This document shows positions 1-8,640 of a DNA stretch of 64,000 nucleotides, piece by piece. The notes below the pieces were generated by a model. It did not search any database and was not told where the DNA came from. It saw nothing but the letters and a program-made list of their open reading frames with translations. This stretch comes from Gemmobacter lutimaris (GTDB lineage Bacteria; Pseudomonadota; Alphaproteobacteria; Rhodobacterales; Rhodobacteraceae), in the NCBI RefSeq assembly GCF_003570715.1, contig NZ_QXXQ01000015.1, positions 28,287 through 92,286 of the forward strand, written 5' to 3'. How positions within the stretch are numbered: position 1 is the stretch's first letter; every line of letters starts with the position of its first letter. The position numbers were made by a program, and so were the translations under genes.

Positions 1-178
1 TCTCGCCTGCGATTTCGAAGGTGAAGTAGTCGCCGGTATTCCTGACTTGGCTTGCATGCCCGGCAAACTGCCAGGTGCGGGCAAGTAGTCCCTTCATTTC
101 CTGATCGAAAATCGTGGGGTCTGTATAGTAACGTGCTTCCAGCGAGTGGATGGGGGCCGGGGGCTCGTGAACGCTCAT
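1..178 (-). CDS. Rieske aromatic-ring-hydroxylating oxygenase alpha subunit, N-terminal part
   Basis: Only the first 59 codons lie in the window; the gene runs off the left edge. The visible N-terminus (SLEARYYTDPTIFDQEMKG, then LLARTWQFAGHASQV and a GDYFTFEIAGE stretch) is the helix-plus-strand lead-in that precedes the Rieske centre in oxygenases acting on betaines and carnitine. The Rieske Cys/His ligands themselves are outside the window. Its ATG overlaps the stop of the upstream RpiR-type regulator gene by 4 bp (ATGA), so the two are translationally coupled. The ferredoxin and ferredoxin reductase at 12.0-13.6 kb could supply electrons, and a dimethylglycine-dehydrogenase-like gene is divergent. 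A role in N-demethylation of a quaternary amine is inferred from this setting. Confidence 0.75.
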   Translation of the reverse strand, partial: MSVHEPPAPIHSLEARYYTDPTIFDQEMKGLLARTWQFAGHASQVRNTGDYFTFEIAGE

Positions 179-1098
179 TCGTGCTTATCCTTTTCTCCGA
201 CATAGATGCCGAGCGCGTGGCGCTGGCTGTGGTAGCTTTCGATCGACGACACGACATCCTCGCCGGCTTCGGCGATGATGAACGCGATCAAGACTTCAAA
301 GAATGCCGTCAGCGCCACAGTCGAGATGAAGAATTGTGGCGTGTCGGTCGGCACGACGAACCTGTGCTGCGCGTCGGGCATGATCGGGCTCGCAAGGCTG
401 TCGGAAATGGCGATGACCCGAACGCGCTGAGCGCGCGCAACGGCGACTGCTTCGACAATTTCGCGCCGGTAGGGCCGGAAAGTCATGGCAATCAGAACGT
501 CGTTTTCGTTAGCGCGCGCGAGCCCATCCACGGGCTGCGTTCCGCCTTGGGGAAGGGCCCGCACGCCGTCGATAGCCATGCCGGCCAGGTAGGCAAAGTT
601 CTGCGCGATCGCATTGTTCACGCCCACACCGAGTGCAAAGCAGCGCCGTGCAGATACGATTTCGCGTGCTGCTGCCTGAATTGTGCGGTGGTCCGTCGAG
701 GCGAAAAGGCCTTCTATGTTGTCGATGGCCGATTCGGCGCTTGCGGCGAAGAGGGCGCCCATCTCGTCACGTTGCGCGACCGACTGAAGCCAGCGCGCCC
801 GGTCGGGATATGTCTCGCGGCCTTGGCGGATCTCGTTTCGAAATACCTCTCGGAACGATTCGTAGCTTTCGATTCCGATGGCTCGGGACAATCGTACCAA
901 TGTATTTGGCTTTACATCCGCCTTTGCGGCAAGCTGCCGGATGGAACACACGCCAATCTCATTGGGGTTTTCCAGTAGAAAGCCCGCCAACTTCGCCAGT
1001 TCCGGTGTGAATTCAGCTCGAAGGGCCTGAATCCGTTCAAGGATTTCGAGGGACGTGGCTGGATGTGGTTCATTTGTTTGTTTCATGATTGACGACAC
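175..1098 (-). CDS. MurR/RpiR family transcriptional regulator
   Basis: 307 residues, the usual length for the family: an N-terminal HTH_6 domain (about residues 15-90, with QLAAKADVKPNTLVRLSRAI as the recognition-helix region) followed by a SIS sugar/phosphate-binding-type domain (about 130-280). These proteins normally bind a small-molecule effector through the SIS domain. The longest start is a GTG at 1098; an ATG at 1086 giving MKQTNEPHP is equally possible and neither has a strong ribosome-binding site. The gene is divergent from the flavoprotein operon at 1155 and shares with it a short intergenic region holding a 9-bp inverted repeat. It is coupled to the Rieske gene downstream. Local control of both transcription units is the natural reading. 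Confidence 0.85.
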   Translation of the reverse strand: MSSIMKQTNEPHPATSLEILERIQALRAEFTPELAKLAGFLLENPNEIGVCSIRQLAAKADVKPNTLVRLSRAIGIESYESFREVFRNEIRQGRETYPDRARWLQSVAQRDEMGALFAASAESAIDNIEGLFASTDHRTIQAAAREIVSARRCFALGVGVNNAIAQNFAYLAGMAIDGVRALPQGGTQPVDGLARANENDVLIAMTFRPYRREIVEAVAVARAQRVRVIAISDSLASPIMPDAQHRFVVPTDTPQFFISTVALTAFFEVLIAFIIAEAGEDVVSSIESYHSQRHALGIYVGEKDKHE

Positions 1099-1099
1099 T

Positions 1100-1137
1100 A
1101 CAAATGTTCGCTAGCCCTGTCCACAGAAAACATTTGT
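1100..1137. promoter_or_regulatory. Inverted repeat, candidate operator of the RpiR-type regulator
   Basis: ACAAATGTT at 1100-1108 and AACATTTGT at 1129-1137 are perfect reverse complements separated by 20 bp. Each arm is followed by CG, so the two also read as near direct repeats (ACAAATGTTCG and ACATTTGTTCG). A third related string, CATTTGTTTG, lies at 1071-1080. The position between two divergent genes, one of them a regulator, fits an operator. That it binds this regulator is inference. Confidence 0.5.
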
Positions 1138-1154
1138 TCGAAAGGAAGCGATCA

Positions 1155-3602
1155 ATGGTTCCCTCCTCTGCCCGCGTGGTGATCATCGGAGGCGGCATCA
1201 TGGGCTGCGGTCTCGCCTATCACCTTGCACATGAAGGCTGGACGGACGTCGTCCTGCTCGAAAAGGCCGAGCTGACCTCTGGTTCCACATGGCATGCCGC
1301 CGGGCAGATCACGCATTCCACGTCCAGCTATGGTCTTGGCAAGTGCGTAGGCTACAATATCGATCTGTACTCGAAGGTGCTCGAGGCAGAGACCGGGCAG
1401 TCGGTCACCTGGCATGGCTGCGGCTCACTCCGGCTGGCTTATACCGACGACGAGCTTGACTGGCTCCACCAGACCATTTCAGTTGGCAAAGGCCTCGGTT
1501 TCCCGATGGAGCTTGTCGGGCCAGAGCGGATCCGCGAACTGCATCCCTTCTACAACCTCGATGGCGTCAAGGCGGCATTGCACACGCCCGACGACGGCCA
1601 TGTCGACCCGGCCGGCGCGGCTTTTGCGCTCGCAAAGGGCGCGCGGCAGTTGGGCGTGAAGGTGATCCGACACTGCCGGGCCACGAACGTGACGTTTACG
1701 CCGAACGGCGAATGGCTCGTCGAAACCGAGCAGGGTTCGATTACTTGCGAGCATGTCGTCAACGCCGGCGGCACCTACGCAAGACAGGTGGCGTTGTGGT
1801 CGGGCTACGACCTTCCGACGACCTCGATGACGCACCACTACTTCATCACCGACACGGTCCCGGAGTTCCAGAACCTCGACAAGGAACTTCCCGTCGTTCG
1901 CGATGATCGGCTGGTCTCTGGCTATGTCCGGATGGAGCAGAAGAAAGGCCTGATCGGCATTTATGAGAAGGCCAATCCGAACACTGTCTGGGAAGATCAC
2001 TGCCCTTGGGAAGCGGAGAACGAACTCTTCGAGCCGGACTATGATCGCATCATGCCCTGGCTCGAAAACGCGATGGGCCGAATGCCGATCCTCGCCGAAC
2101 TTGGAATCACCCGCGAAGTGCATGGCGCGATCAGCCATCCGCCCGATGGCAACCCGCTGATCGGTCCGGCACCGGGGCTGAAGAACTACTGGTGCTGCTG
2201 CGGTACGCAAATCGGCATTGGTTGGGGCCCTGGTCTGACGCGGGAACTGGCGCGCTGGATAATTTCGGGCAAGCCCGAGATCAACATGCGTGAATTCGAT
2301 CCGCGCAGGTTCGGCCCCTATGCGGATAAAACCTACCAGATCACCAAGGCCAAAGAGGATTACCTTCTGCGGCACGAGATTCCGTTCCCGCACTTCAACC
2401 GTCTTGAAGGCCGGCCGGTCAAGCCGTCCGCGCTTTATGAGGATTGCAAAGCTGAAGGCGCGGTGTTCGAGGAAGTTTACGGCCATGAGCGTCCGCGCTG
2501 GTTCGCGCCAGAGGGGACCAAGGCAGAGGATATCTATGGCTTCCGGCGTACCAAACTGCACGACATCGTCGGCGCCGAAGTGCGCGCAGTTCGCCAAAGT
2601 GCCGGCATTATGGATATTTCCGCCTTTACCAAGGTCGAGGTCTCAGGGCCGGACGCGCGCGCCTTCCTTGATCGATTGGTCGGCAACAAGCTGCCCGCGC
2701 CGGGGCGTATCGCTCTGACCCACATCTTGAACGAGGCGGGCCGGATCGAGCTGGAAACCACGATCGTCTGTCTTGCCCAAGACCGCTTCTATCTGGTCTG
2801 CGCAGCCTTCTTCGAACAGCGTCTGGTCGACAATCTGAGCTTCGCGCTGCAGGGCGAGAAGGTGACGATAACCAACCGCTCTTCTGACTGGGGTGCGGTT
2901 GCTCTGAACGGGCCGCTGTCTCGCGACATCCTCACGGCTTGCACCAGTTCCGACCTTTCCAACGCCGGATTCAAATGGATGACCGCGCAGGAAATCGAGG
3001 TGGGCGGCCACAGGCTTTGGGCTTTCCGGATGTCCTATGCGGGTGAGCTTGGCTGGGAATTCCACGGCCCTCGCGATGCGATCCTCGGGGCTTTCCGAGC
3101 CATCAAGGCGGCAGGCAAGCAATATGGGCTGAAAAACTACGGGTCTTTTGCCATGAACGCGATGCGCATGGAAAAGGCTTTCAAGGGTGCTGGGGAACTC
3201 ACGAATGAAGTTACGCTGCCGGAAGCGGATGTCATGCGCTTTGTCAAACTGGACAAGGACTTCCGTGGCAAGGCGGTCACGGAAGCAGCCGCAGCCAAGC
3301 CGCTGCGCTTCGTCTGTGTCTACCTGGAAGTGACCGATGACGGCAAGTCCGACGGCAACGGCGGCGAGGCTGTTCTTGCAAATGGCACACAGATCGGAAC
3401 CGTGAGTTCCATCGCCTTTGGTCATGGCGTAGGCAAACTTCTGGCCTTTGCCTACGTGAAACCCGAACATGCTGTGCCGGGCGCGACATTGGAAGTCGTG
3501 ATCATGGGCGTGCCGCGGTCAGCCAAGGTACTGGGAGAGCCGGCATACGATCCTGAAAGCCTCAAGCCGCGGACTGACACCCGCGCTGAGGCGATGGCAT
3601 GA
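1155..3602 (+). CDS. FAD-dependent dimethylglycine/sarcosine dehydrogenase-like protein (DAO + GcvT domains)
   Basis: 815 residues from the ATG at 1155, which is preceded by GGAAG at good spacing; an upstream in-frame codon at 1089 would overlap the regulator and is less likely. The N-terminus holds the FAD-binding dinucleotide fold (VVIIGGGIMGCGLAYHLAHEG), with the conserved STWHAAGQ flavin-attachment region soon after. The first half is a DAO domain; the second half is a glycine-cleavage T-protein-like folate-binding module ending near residue 800. Length and domain order match dimethylglycine and sarcosine dehydrogenases, which oxidatively remove an N-methyl group and pass electrons to ETF. 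etfBA lies in the same operon. The substrate here is not fixed by the sequence and may be an N-methyl amino acid formed by the nearby Rieske oxygenase. Confidence 0.88.
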   Translation: MVPSSARVVIIGGGIMGCGLAYHLAHEGWTDVVLLEKAELTSGSTWHAAGQITHSTSSYGLGKCVGYNIDLYSKVLEAETGQSVTWHGCGSLRLAYTDDELDWLHQTISVGKGLGFPMELVGPERIRELHPFYNLDGVKAALHTPDDGHVDPAGAAFALAKGARQLGVKVIRHCRATNVTFTPNGEWLVETEQGSITCEHVVNAGGTYARQVALWSGYDLPTTSMTHHYFITDTVPEFQNLDKELPVVRDDRLVSGYVRMEQKKGLIGIYEKANPNTVWEDHCPWEAENELFEPDYDRIMPWLENAMGRMPILAELGITREVHGAISHPPDGNPLIGPAPGLKNYWCCCGTQIGIGWGPGLTRELARWIISGKPEINMREFDPRRFGPYADKTYQITKAKEDYLLRHEIPFPHFNRLEGRPVKPSALYEDCKAEGAVFEEVYGHERPRWFAPEGTKAEDIYGFRRTKLHDIVGAEVRAVRQSAGIMDISAFTKVEVSGPDARAFLDRLVGNKLPAPGRIALTHILNEAGRIELETTIVCLAQDRFYLVCAAFFEQRLVDNLSFALQGEKVTITNRSSDWGAVALNGPLSRDILTACTSSDLSNAGFKWMTAQEIEVGGHRLWAFRMSYAGELGWEFHGPRDAILGAFRAIKAAGKQYGLKNYGSFAMNAMRMEKAFKGAGELTNEVTLPEADVMRFVKLDKDFRGKAVTEAAAAKPLRFVCVYLEVTDDGKSDGNGGEAVLANGTQIGTVSSIAFGHGVGKLLAFAYVKPEHAVPGATLEVVIMGVPRSAKVLGEPAYDPESLKPRTDTRAEAMA

Positions 3603-4696
3603 GCGCTTTGATGAAAGCCATGGTCCTAGTGGGCCATGGTGACTTTGATAAGCTCGTTTGGCGCGAGGACTGGCCGAAGCCGGTCCCCGCTGCCGGCGAA
3701 GTCCTGATCAAGGTCGGAGCCTGCGGCCTCAACAACACCGATATCAATACGCGCACCGCCTGGTACGCGACGGAAGTGACGGCGGGAGTATCCCAGGCAT
3801 CGGGAATTTCGGGATTTGATGTCCAGGATACTTCGGAAGGCACCTGGGGAGGCCTTCCGCTGACATTCCCGCGGATTCAGGGGGCCGATACAGTCGGATG
3901 CATCGAGGCGGTGGGAGACGGCGTTGATCCCACACGCATCGGCGAGCGGGTGATCGTCGATCCATGGCTTCTTGGGACCGGCGACTGGATGGACCCGGTG
4001 AACGCACCCTATTACGGTTCGGAATGTGACGGCGGCTTTGCTGAGTATACGACGATCCGTGCCAGCAACGCCCACCGGATCGACAGCCAACTGACCGACG
4101 CCGAGCTTGCTACCTTTCCTTGCGCTCTAACGACGGCGGAAACACTTGTGCTGAGGGCAGAGCCGAAGCCCGGCGAAACCGTCGTGGTCACCGGTGCGTC
4201 CGGAGGCGTCGGCAGCACCGCAATTCAACTTTGTCGGCTGCGTGGCGTGCGCGTCATCGGGATTGCTTCGGCCGCCAAGCACAGCCTTCTGCTGAAGGCT
4301 GGATGCGATGCCGTCATCGACCGTTCTGAACCTGACCTGGAGGCAGCTATCCGCAAGACTGCGGGCGGGCCGGTGGACATCGTCCTGGATGTCGTCGGCG
4401 GTGCGATGTTCATGCCGGTCATCAATGCGCTGCGTCAAGGGGGGCGCTATGCCTCCTGTGGAGCCATCTCGGGCCCAACGGTGAATTTTGACCTGCGTCG
4501 GCTCATTTATCGTGACTTGAAGCTCTCCGGCGCGACGATCACACCGCCTGGCACCATGGCGCGCTTGGTCCGACTGATTGAGCGCGGCCTACTCAAACCG
4601 CAACTCGCGGCGAGCTTCCCGCTGAAGGAACTCCACGCAGCGCAGCGCGCTTTCCTGGCCAAGGACCATGTCGGCAACATCGTGGTGACGCCATGA
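3599..4696 (+). CDS. Zinc-type alcohol dehydrogenase / quinone-oxidoreductase family (MDR) protein
   Basis: 365 residues. The GroES-like N-terminal domain (GEVLIKVGACGLNNTDINTR) is followed by a Rossmann domain with the nucleotide-binding loop VTGASGGVGSTAIQLCRL near residue 200. The usual structural-zinc cysteine cluster is absent, so it resembles the quinone-oxidoreductase side of the MDR superfamily. An extended stretch around residues 50-100 (including EVTAGVSQASGISGFDVQD) is longer than in typical quinone reductases. The start overlaps the preceding stop by 4 bp and the gene is followed by another 4-bp overlap, so it belongs firmly to the operon. It probably oxidises or reduces a side-chain alcohol, aldehyde or enone intermediate; the substrate is unknown. 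Confidence 0.8.
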   Translation: MSALMKAMVLVGHGDFDKLVWREDWPKPVPAAGEVLIKVGACGLNNTDINTRTAWYATEVTAGVSQASGISGFDVQDTSEGTWGGLPLTFPRIQGADTVGCIEAVGDGVDPTRIGERVIVDPWLLGTGDWMDPVNAPYYGSECDGGFAEYTTIRASNAHRIDSQLTDAELATFPCALTTAETLVLRAEPKPGETVVVTGASGGVGSTAIQLCRLRGVRVIGIASAAKHSLLLKAGCDAVIDRSEPDLEAAIRKTAGGPVDIVLDVVGGAMFMPVINALRQGGRYASCGAISGPTVNFDLRRLIYRDLKLSGATITPPGTMARLVRLIERGLLKPQLAASFPLKELHAAQRAFLAKDHVGNIVVTP

Positions 4697-5316
4697 TTTC
4701 CGCAGCGGCCACTCAGGAACGGGACAACGGCTTGCGGCAGATGTGGGGCGTACTGCGCGCCTATGTCGAGGCTCATGCGGAGCCTTTCCACAGCTTCACA
4801 GGCGCACTGCCTTACGACCTCAGTCTGCTTGCGACCGACACGAAAACGCTTCCGACGGGCGCGATGCTGGCGGAGATGTCAACCTTTGCCAGACCCGAGA
4901 CGCGACCCTTGGTCGAGGCTGTCATCGCGGTGGCCAACTTGCTGGAGTGGCAACAGGGATATGACGAAGTACAGGTCGGATCCGACTATCTGGCACGATC
5001 CGGTTGGTGCCACCTTGCCGGGCCCGATGGCCCGATCCTGATGACGGGTGCCCGGCTTTTTCTGGGCTATTGGGGCGGCGGCCTCGATTATCCTTTCCAC
5101 TGGCACGCGGCCGAAGAGTTGTACCTGACGCTCGCCGGTAGCGCCATTTTCCGCGCCGAGGGGCGCGCCGACGTTCGCGTAGGTCCGGGCGACAGTGTGC
5201 ACCACGCTTCCTGGCAACCTCACGCCACCCAATTTGGGTCGAAAGGATTCCTCGCGCTCATCGCTTGGCGTGGGGCTGATCTGTCGATGAAACTGGAAAT
5301 GGAGACGCGCAAGTGA
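4693..5316 (+). CDS. Cupin of the dimethylsulfoniopropionate (DMSP) lyase family (DddQ-like)
   Basis: 207 residues. A helical N-terminal half (containing FHSFTGALPYDLSLLA and AVIAVANLLEWQQGYDEVQV) precedes a single cupin barrel. The metal site is visible as His136 and His138 in YPFHWHAAEELYLTLAGS, with Glu142 and Tyr144, and His177 in SWQPHATQF. This arrangement resembles cupin DMSP lyases such as DddQ, which cleave DMSP to dimethyl sulfide and acrylate. The neighbours are not DMSP genes but betaine-type enzymes, and it is coupled by 4-bp overlaps on both sides. It could be a true DMSP lyase, or an eliminase acting on a quaternary ammonium analogue. Family assignment is fairly sure; function is not. 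Confidence 0.7.
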   Translation: MISAAATQERDNGLRQMWGVLRAYVEAHAEPFHSFTGALPYDLSLLATDTKTLPTGAMLAEMSTFARPETRPLVEAVIAVANLLEWQQGYDEVQVGSDYLARSGWCHLAGPDGPILMTGARLFLGYWGGGLDYPFHWHAAEELYLTLAGSAIFRAEGRADVRVGPGDSVHHASWQPHATQFGSKGFLALIAWRGADLSMKLEMETRK

Positions 5317-6419
5317 AGATTACCCGCATACGTGTCTACAAGACGGACCTCCCCTACGTCGGAGGAACCTATTCCTGGGGCGCGGGAAACGCCATAAAGG
5401 TAGCCAAGGCGTCTGTCGTCGTCATCGACACGGACGCCGGGTTGTCCGGATGCGGGGAATTCACGCCCTGCGGCGAGAACTACATGGTTGCCCATTCCGA
5501 AGGGGTGGAGGCTGCGGCACGGCTTCTCGCACCGGCGCTGCTGGGCGAAGATCCCCGGCAGGTGGCGCGGATCGAGCGGATCATGGACCACGTCATTCAG
5601 GGTCACGGATATGCCAAGGCGCCAATTGATGCCGCGTGTTGGGACATTCTGGGCCAGTCCACCGGACAGCCTGTCTGGATGCTCCTCGGTGGAAGGCTGA
5701 CGGAGGCCGCTCCAATGTATCGGGTCGCCCCGCAAAAATCGACGGACGAGACCATTGCCGAGATGGAGCGATATCGCCAGCAGGGCTACAGGCAGTTCCA
5801 GATCAAGGTCGGGGCCGACTGGGTGACGGACATCGACAGAATCCGCGCCACCTTGCCCCTGCTGAAGCCGGGCGAGAAGGCGATGGCCGATGCCAATCAG
5901 GGCTGGCGGGTGGACAATGCGATCCGCGTCGCACGCGCCACGCGAGATCTCGACTTCATTCTGGAACAGCCGTGCCGGACCTACGAGGAGTGCCAGCAGG
6001 TCCGACGTGTCGCCGAGCAGCCCATGAAGCTCGATGAATGCGTGACAGGTATGGCGGCGGCACAACGCATTGTTGCCGACCACGGGGCGGACATATGCTG
6101 CCTGAAGATCTCCAACCTCGGCGGGCTCTCGAAGGCACGTCGGGTACGTGATTTCCTGATCGACAACCGCATTCCGGTGGTCAGCGAGGACACCTGGGGC
6201 GGAGAGATCACATCTGCGGTTGTGGCTCACTTCGCCGCTTCGACACCTGAGGAATACCTTCAGAACACAACCGACCTCATGAACTACAACACCCGGTCGA
6301 CAGGTATCGGAGGTCCGACTGCACAAGAAGGGAAACTCTTAGCCAGCGACACACCCGGGCTGGGCGTGCGCCCGGATTTCGAGAGCATCGGTTCCGCAGT
6401 TTCGGAGTATGTGCTGTGA
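5313..6419 (+). CDS. Mandelate racemase/muconate lactonizing enzyme family protein, copy 1 of 3
   Basis: 368-residue enolase-superfamily enzyme. Visible active-site positions are Lys165 (QFQIKVGADW), metal ligands Asp193, Glu218 and Asp241 (ADANQGW, ILEQPC, KLDECVTG), and Lys265 (CCLKISNLGGLSKARR). Lysines on both faces of the active site are typical of racemases and epimerases, including proline-betaine and hydroxyproline-betaine epimerases; the late SEDTWGGEI motif also resembles that group. It overlaps the genes on both sides by 4 bp. It probably epimerises or eliminates at the alpha-carbon of an amino-acid-like acid. The exact reaction cannot be decided from sequence alone. Confidence 0.87.
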   Translation: MKITRIRVYKTDLPYVGGTYSWGAGNAIKVAKASVVVIDTDAGLSGCGEFTPCGENYMVAHSEGVEAAARLLAPALLGEDPRQVARIERIMDHVIQGHGYAKAPIDAACWDILGQSTGQPVWMLLGGRLTEAAPMYRVAPQKSTDETIAEMERYRQQGYRQFQIKVGADWVTDIDRIRATLPLLKPGEKAMADANQGWRVDNAIRVARATRDLDFILEQPCRTYEECQQVRRVAEQPMKLDECVTGMAAAQRIVADHGADICCLKISNLGGLSKARRVRDFLIDNRIPVVSEDTWGGEITSAVVAHFAASTPEEYLQNTTDLMNYNTRSTGIGGPTAQEGKLLASDTPGLGVRPDFESIGSAVSEYVL

Positions 6420-7531
6420 AGATAACCCGCATCACGGTCTGGGCAGTCGATCTACCCTTGACGAAGCCCTACTGGCTTTCAGGCGGCCGGTTAAAATTCG
6501 AACGGCTCGACTCGACTTTCGTTCGCCTCGATACGGATGAGGGGATCTGCGGTTGGGGCGAGGGCTGCCCCTGGGGGACGACCTATCTGCCCGCGCACGG
6601 TCCAGGCATCCGTGCCGGCATTGCGATGCTTGCCCCGGCAATTCTTGGACGTGATCCACGCTCCCTCCGTTCGCTCAATGAGGTGATGGATGTCCAACTT
6701 CCGGGCCACCTCTACGTCAAATCGGCGATCGACATGGCGGCTTGGGATATTCTTGGCAAGGTCGCGAACATGCCGCTCTGGCAGCTTTTCGGGGCCCATA
6801 CTGCGGAGCCGGTAGCGGTCAACTCGTCGATTTCCACCGGGACGCCAGATGAGATGATCGCCCTCATCGGCGAGGCATCGGCCAAAGGCTACCGCACGCA
6901 TTCCGCCAAGCTCGGTGGCCACGACATTCGCGCCGATATTGCCCGGATCGAGGCGATCACGGCCGCGCTCCCGTCGGACGAGAAAGTCACCTACGACATC
7001 AACCGCGCATGGACACCCGGCGTTGCGGTGCAAGTTCTGAACTCGGTCGCGGCACGGGATTGGATCGAGCAGCCCTGCGAGACACTCGACCAATGCGCGC
7101 ATGTGGCGGGTCGCGTCGCCAACCCCATCATGCTCGACGAATGCCTCCATACCTTCCAGGATCACCTTGACGCCTGGCGGCTTGGGGCGTGCGAGGGCGT
7201 CAAGGTCAAGCCGAACCGCGTTGGAGGGCTGACAAAGGCTCTGCAAATACGCGATTTTGGGGTCTCTGTCGGCTGGCAGATGCACATCGAGGATCTTGGC
7301 GGTTCAGCCTTGGCCGACACCGCGGCGATACACCTCGCCGCAGCCACGCCCCAGGCAAACCGGCTCGCAAGTTGGCTCTGCCACTATCACCTTTCGGTCG
7401 ATCCGGTGCCTGATCAGGGTGCGCGCAATGAAGGTGGCTTTGCCACCCCGCCCTCTGTGCCGGGTCTCGGCGTAACACCTGATCCTGGGCGACTGGGCGA
7501 TCCTGTCGCGGTCTATGAGGTTTCAAGATGA
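6416..7531 (+). CDS. Mandelate racemase/muconate lactonizing enzyme family protein, copy 2 of 3
   Basis: 371 residues and clearly paralogous to the genes on either side, with the same MKITRI N-terminus. Lys165 (THSAKLGGHD), Asp194, Glu218 (IEQPC), Asp241 (MLDECLHT) and Lys265 are present. The last falls in VKVKPNRVGGLTKA, which has an additional lysine two residues earlier. The aspartate loop reads TYDINRAW rather than ADANQGW, and the late motif is HIEDLGGSALADTA rather than EDTWGG. These differences suggest a substrate distinct from those of copies 1 and 3. Start and stop overlap the neighbours by 4 bp. Confidence 0.86.
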   Translation: MKITRITVWAVDLPLTKPYWLSGGRLKFERLDSTFVRLDTDEGICGWGEGCPWGTTYLPAHGPGIRAGIAMLAPAILGRDPRSLRSLNEVMDVQLPGHLYVKSAIDMAAWDILGKVANMPLWQLFGAHTAEPVAVNSSISTGTPDEMIALIGEASAKGYRTHSAKLGGHDIRADIARIEAITAALPSDEKVTYDINRAWTPGVAVQVLNSVAARDWIEQPCETLDQCAHVAGRVANPIMLDECLHTFQDHLDAWRLGACEGVKVKPNRVGGLTKALQIRDFGVSVGWQMHIEDLGGSALADTAAIHLAAATPQANRLASWLCHYHLSVDPVPDQGARNEGGFATPPSVPGLGVTPDPGRLGDPVAVYEVSR

Positions 7532-8631
7532 AGATCACACGCCTAACACTTTGGGAAATCCCGCTGACGAGCCATGTTGCCTATCACATGGCTGGCGGCA
7601 AAACGTGCGATACGGTCACCTCGGTCGTTCTTCGCGTCGATACAGATGAAGAAATCTCCGGCTGGGGCGAGGTCTGCCCGATCCCGCATTATCTGCCGGC
7701 CTACCCGGAAGGCGTCCGTCCCGCACTGGAATACTTGGCACCAGTGGTGATCGGATCTGATCCGGTTGGGCCAGAGGCACTGATGAGCCGCGCCGATGCG
7801 TGGCTCCAGGGTCATCCCTATGCCAAGTCGGCTCTGGATCTGGCGCTTTGGGATATTACGGGCAAGGTTGCCGGATTGCCGCTTTATGCGCTGCTCGGCG
7901 GGCGGCAGGTCAAGGACATGCCCCTATATCATTCCATCACTTGCATCGCGCCAGAAGAGATGGCGCGAATTGCAATGGAAGCTAAGGCCGAGGGGATCAC
8001 TCAGTTCCAGGTCAAACTCGGTGCCGACGGCGACTGGCAGGCCGACGTTGCACGGTTGAGGATGGTGCGTGAGGTGGTGGGCGAAGGGCCGCTGGTTTAC
8101 GGCGACTGGAATTGCGGCGCGACGCGGCTCGATGCCACGCGGGTTGGTAAGGCGGTGGCCGATCTGGACATCATGCTGGAACAGCCCTGCGCAACGCTAG
8201 AGGAATGCGCGGCGGTCCGCGCGGCGACCGGCCTGCCTATGAAGATCGACGAGAACGGGCACGACACCACCTCGCTGCTCAAGGCATACGAGCTTGGCTG
8301 CATGGATGCCGTCGCGCTGAAGCTGTCCAAGTTCGGCGGGCTTTCCCCGATGCGGCGGGCGCGCGATCTGTGCCTTCACCTTGGCGCGAAGATGTGCGTC
8401 GAGGACACTTGGGGATCGGACGTGACAACATCCGCATTGCTGCATCTGGCAGCTGCAACGCCCGAACGGATGCTTCTGAACACCTGCGATCTCTCGAACT
8501 ACGTGGGACCACGACTTGATGCTGCGGCACCAAGCCGCCGCGACGGTCGCATTGCCCCGCCTGTAGGCCCCGGCCTGGGCGTCGTGCCCGACCCTGACAC
8601 ACTCGGCCAGTCTGCGGCCGTTATCGACTAG
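7528..8631 (+). CDS. Mandelate racemase/muconate lactonizing enzyme family protein, copy 3 of 3
   Basis: 367 residues. The catalytic set is complete: Lys163 (QFQVKLGADGDW), Asp193 (VYGDWNCGA), Glu218 (LEQPC), Asp241-Glu242 (KIDENGHD) and Lys265 (ALKLSKFGGLSPMRRARD). CVEDTWGSDVTTSA near the end resembles copy 1 more than copy 2. The two opposed lysines again fit a racemase/epimerase or a dehydratase of amino-acid-like substrates such as (hydroxy)proline betaines. It overlaps copy 2 by 4 bp and is followed after 9 bp, including the ribosome-binding site AGGAG, by the aminotransferase gene. Confidence 0.87.
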   Translation: MKITRLTLWEIPLTSHVAYHMAGGKTCDTVTSVVLRVDTDEEISGWGEVCPIPHYLPAYPEGVRPALEYLAPVVIGSDPVGPEALMSRADAWLQGHPYAKSALDLALWDITGKVAGLPLYALLGGRQVKDMPLYHSITCIAPEEMARIAMEAKAEGITQFQVKLGADGDWQADVARLRMVREVVGEGPLVYGDWNCGATRLDATRVGKAVADLDIMLEQPCATLEECAAVRAATGLPMKIDENGHDTTSLLKAYELGCMDAVALKLSKFGGLSPMRRARDLCLHLGAKMCVEDTWGSDVTTSALLHLAAATPERMLLNTCDLSNYVGPRLDAAAPSRRDGRIAPPVGPGLGVVPDPDTLGQSAAVID

Positions 8632-8640
8632 GAGAGCAAG

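Noticed and set aside
1479..2597. Long minus-strand frames opposite the DMGDH-like gene and other genes
   Set aside because: Typical antisense frames in GC-rich DNA without domain content or start signals.
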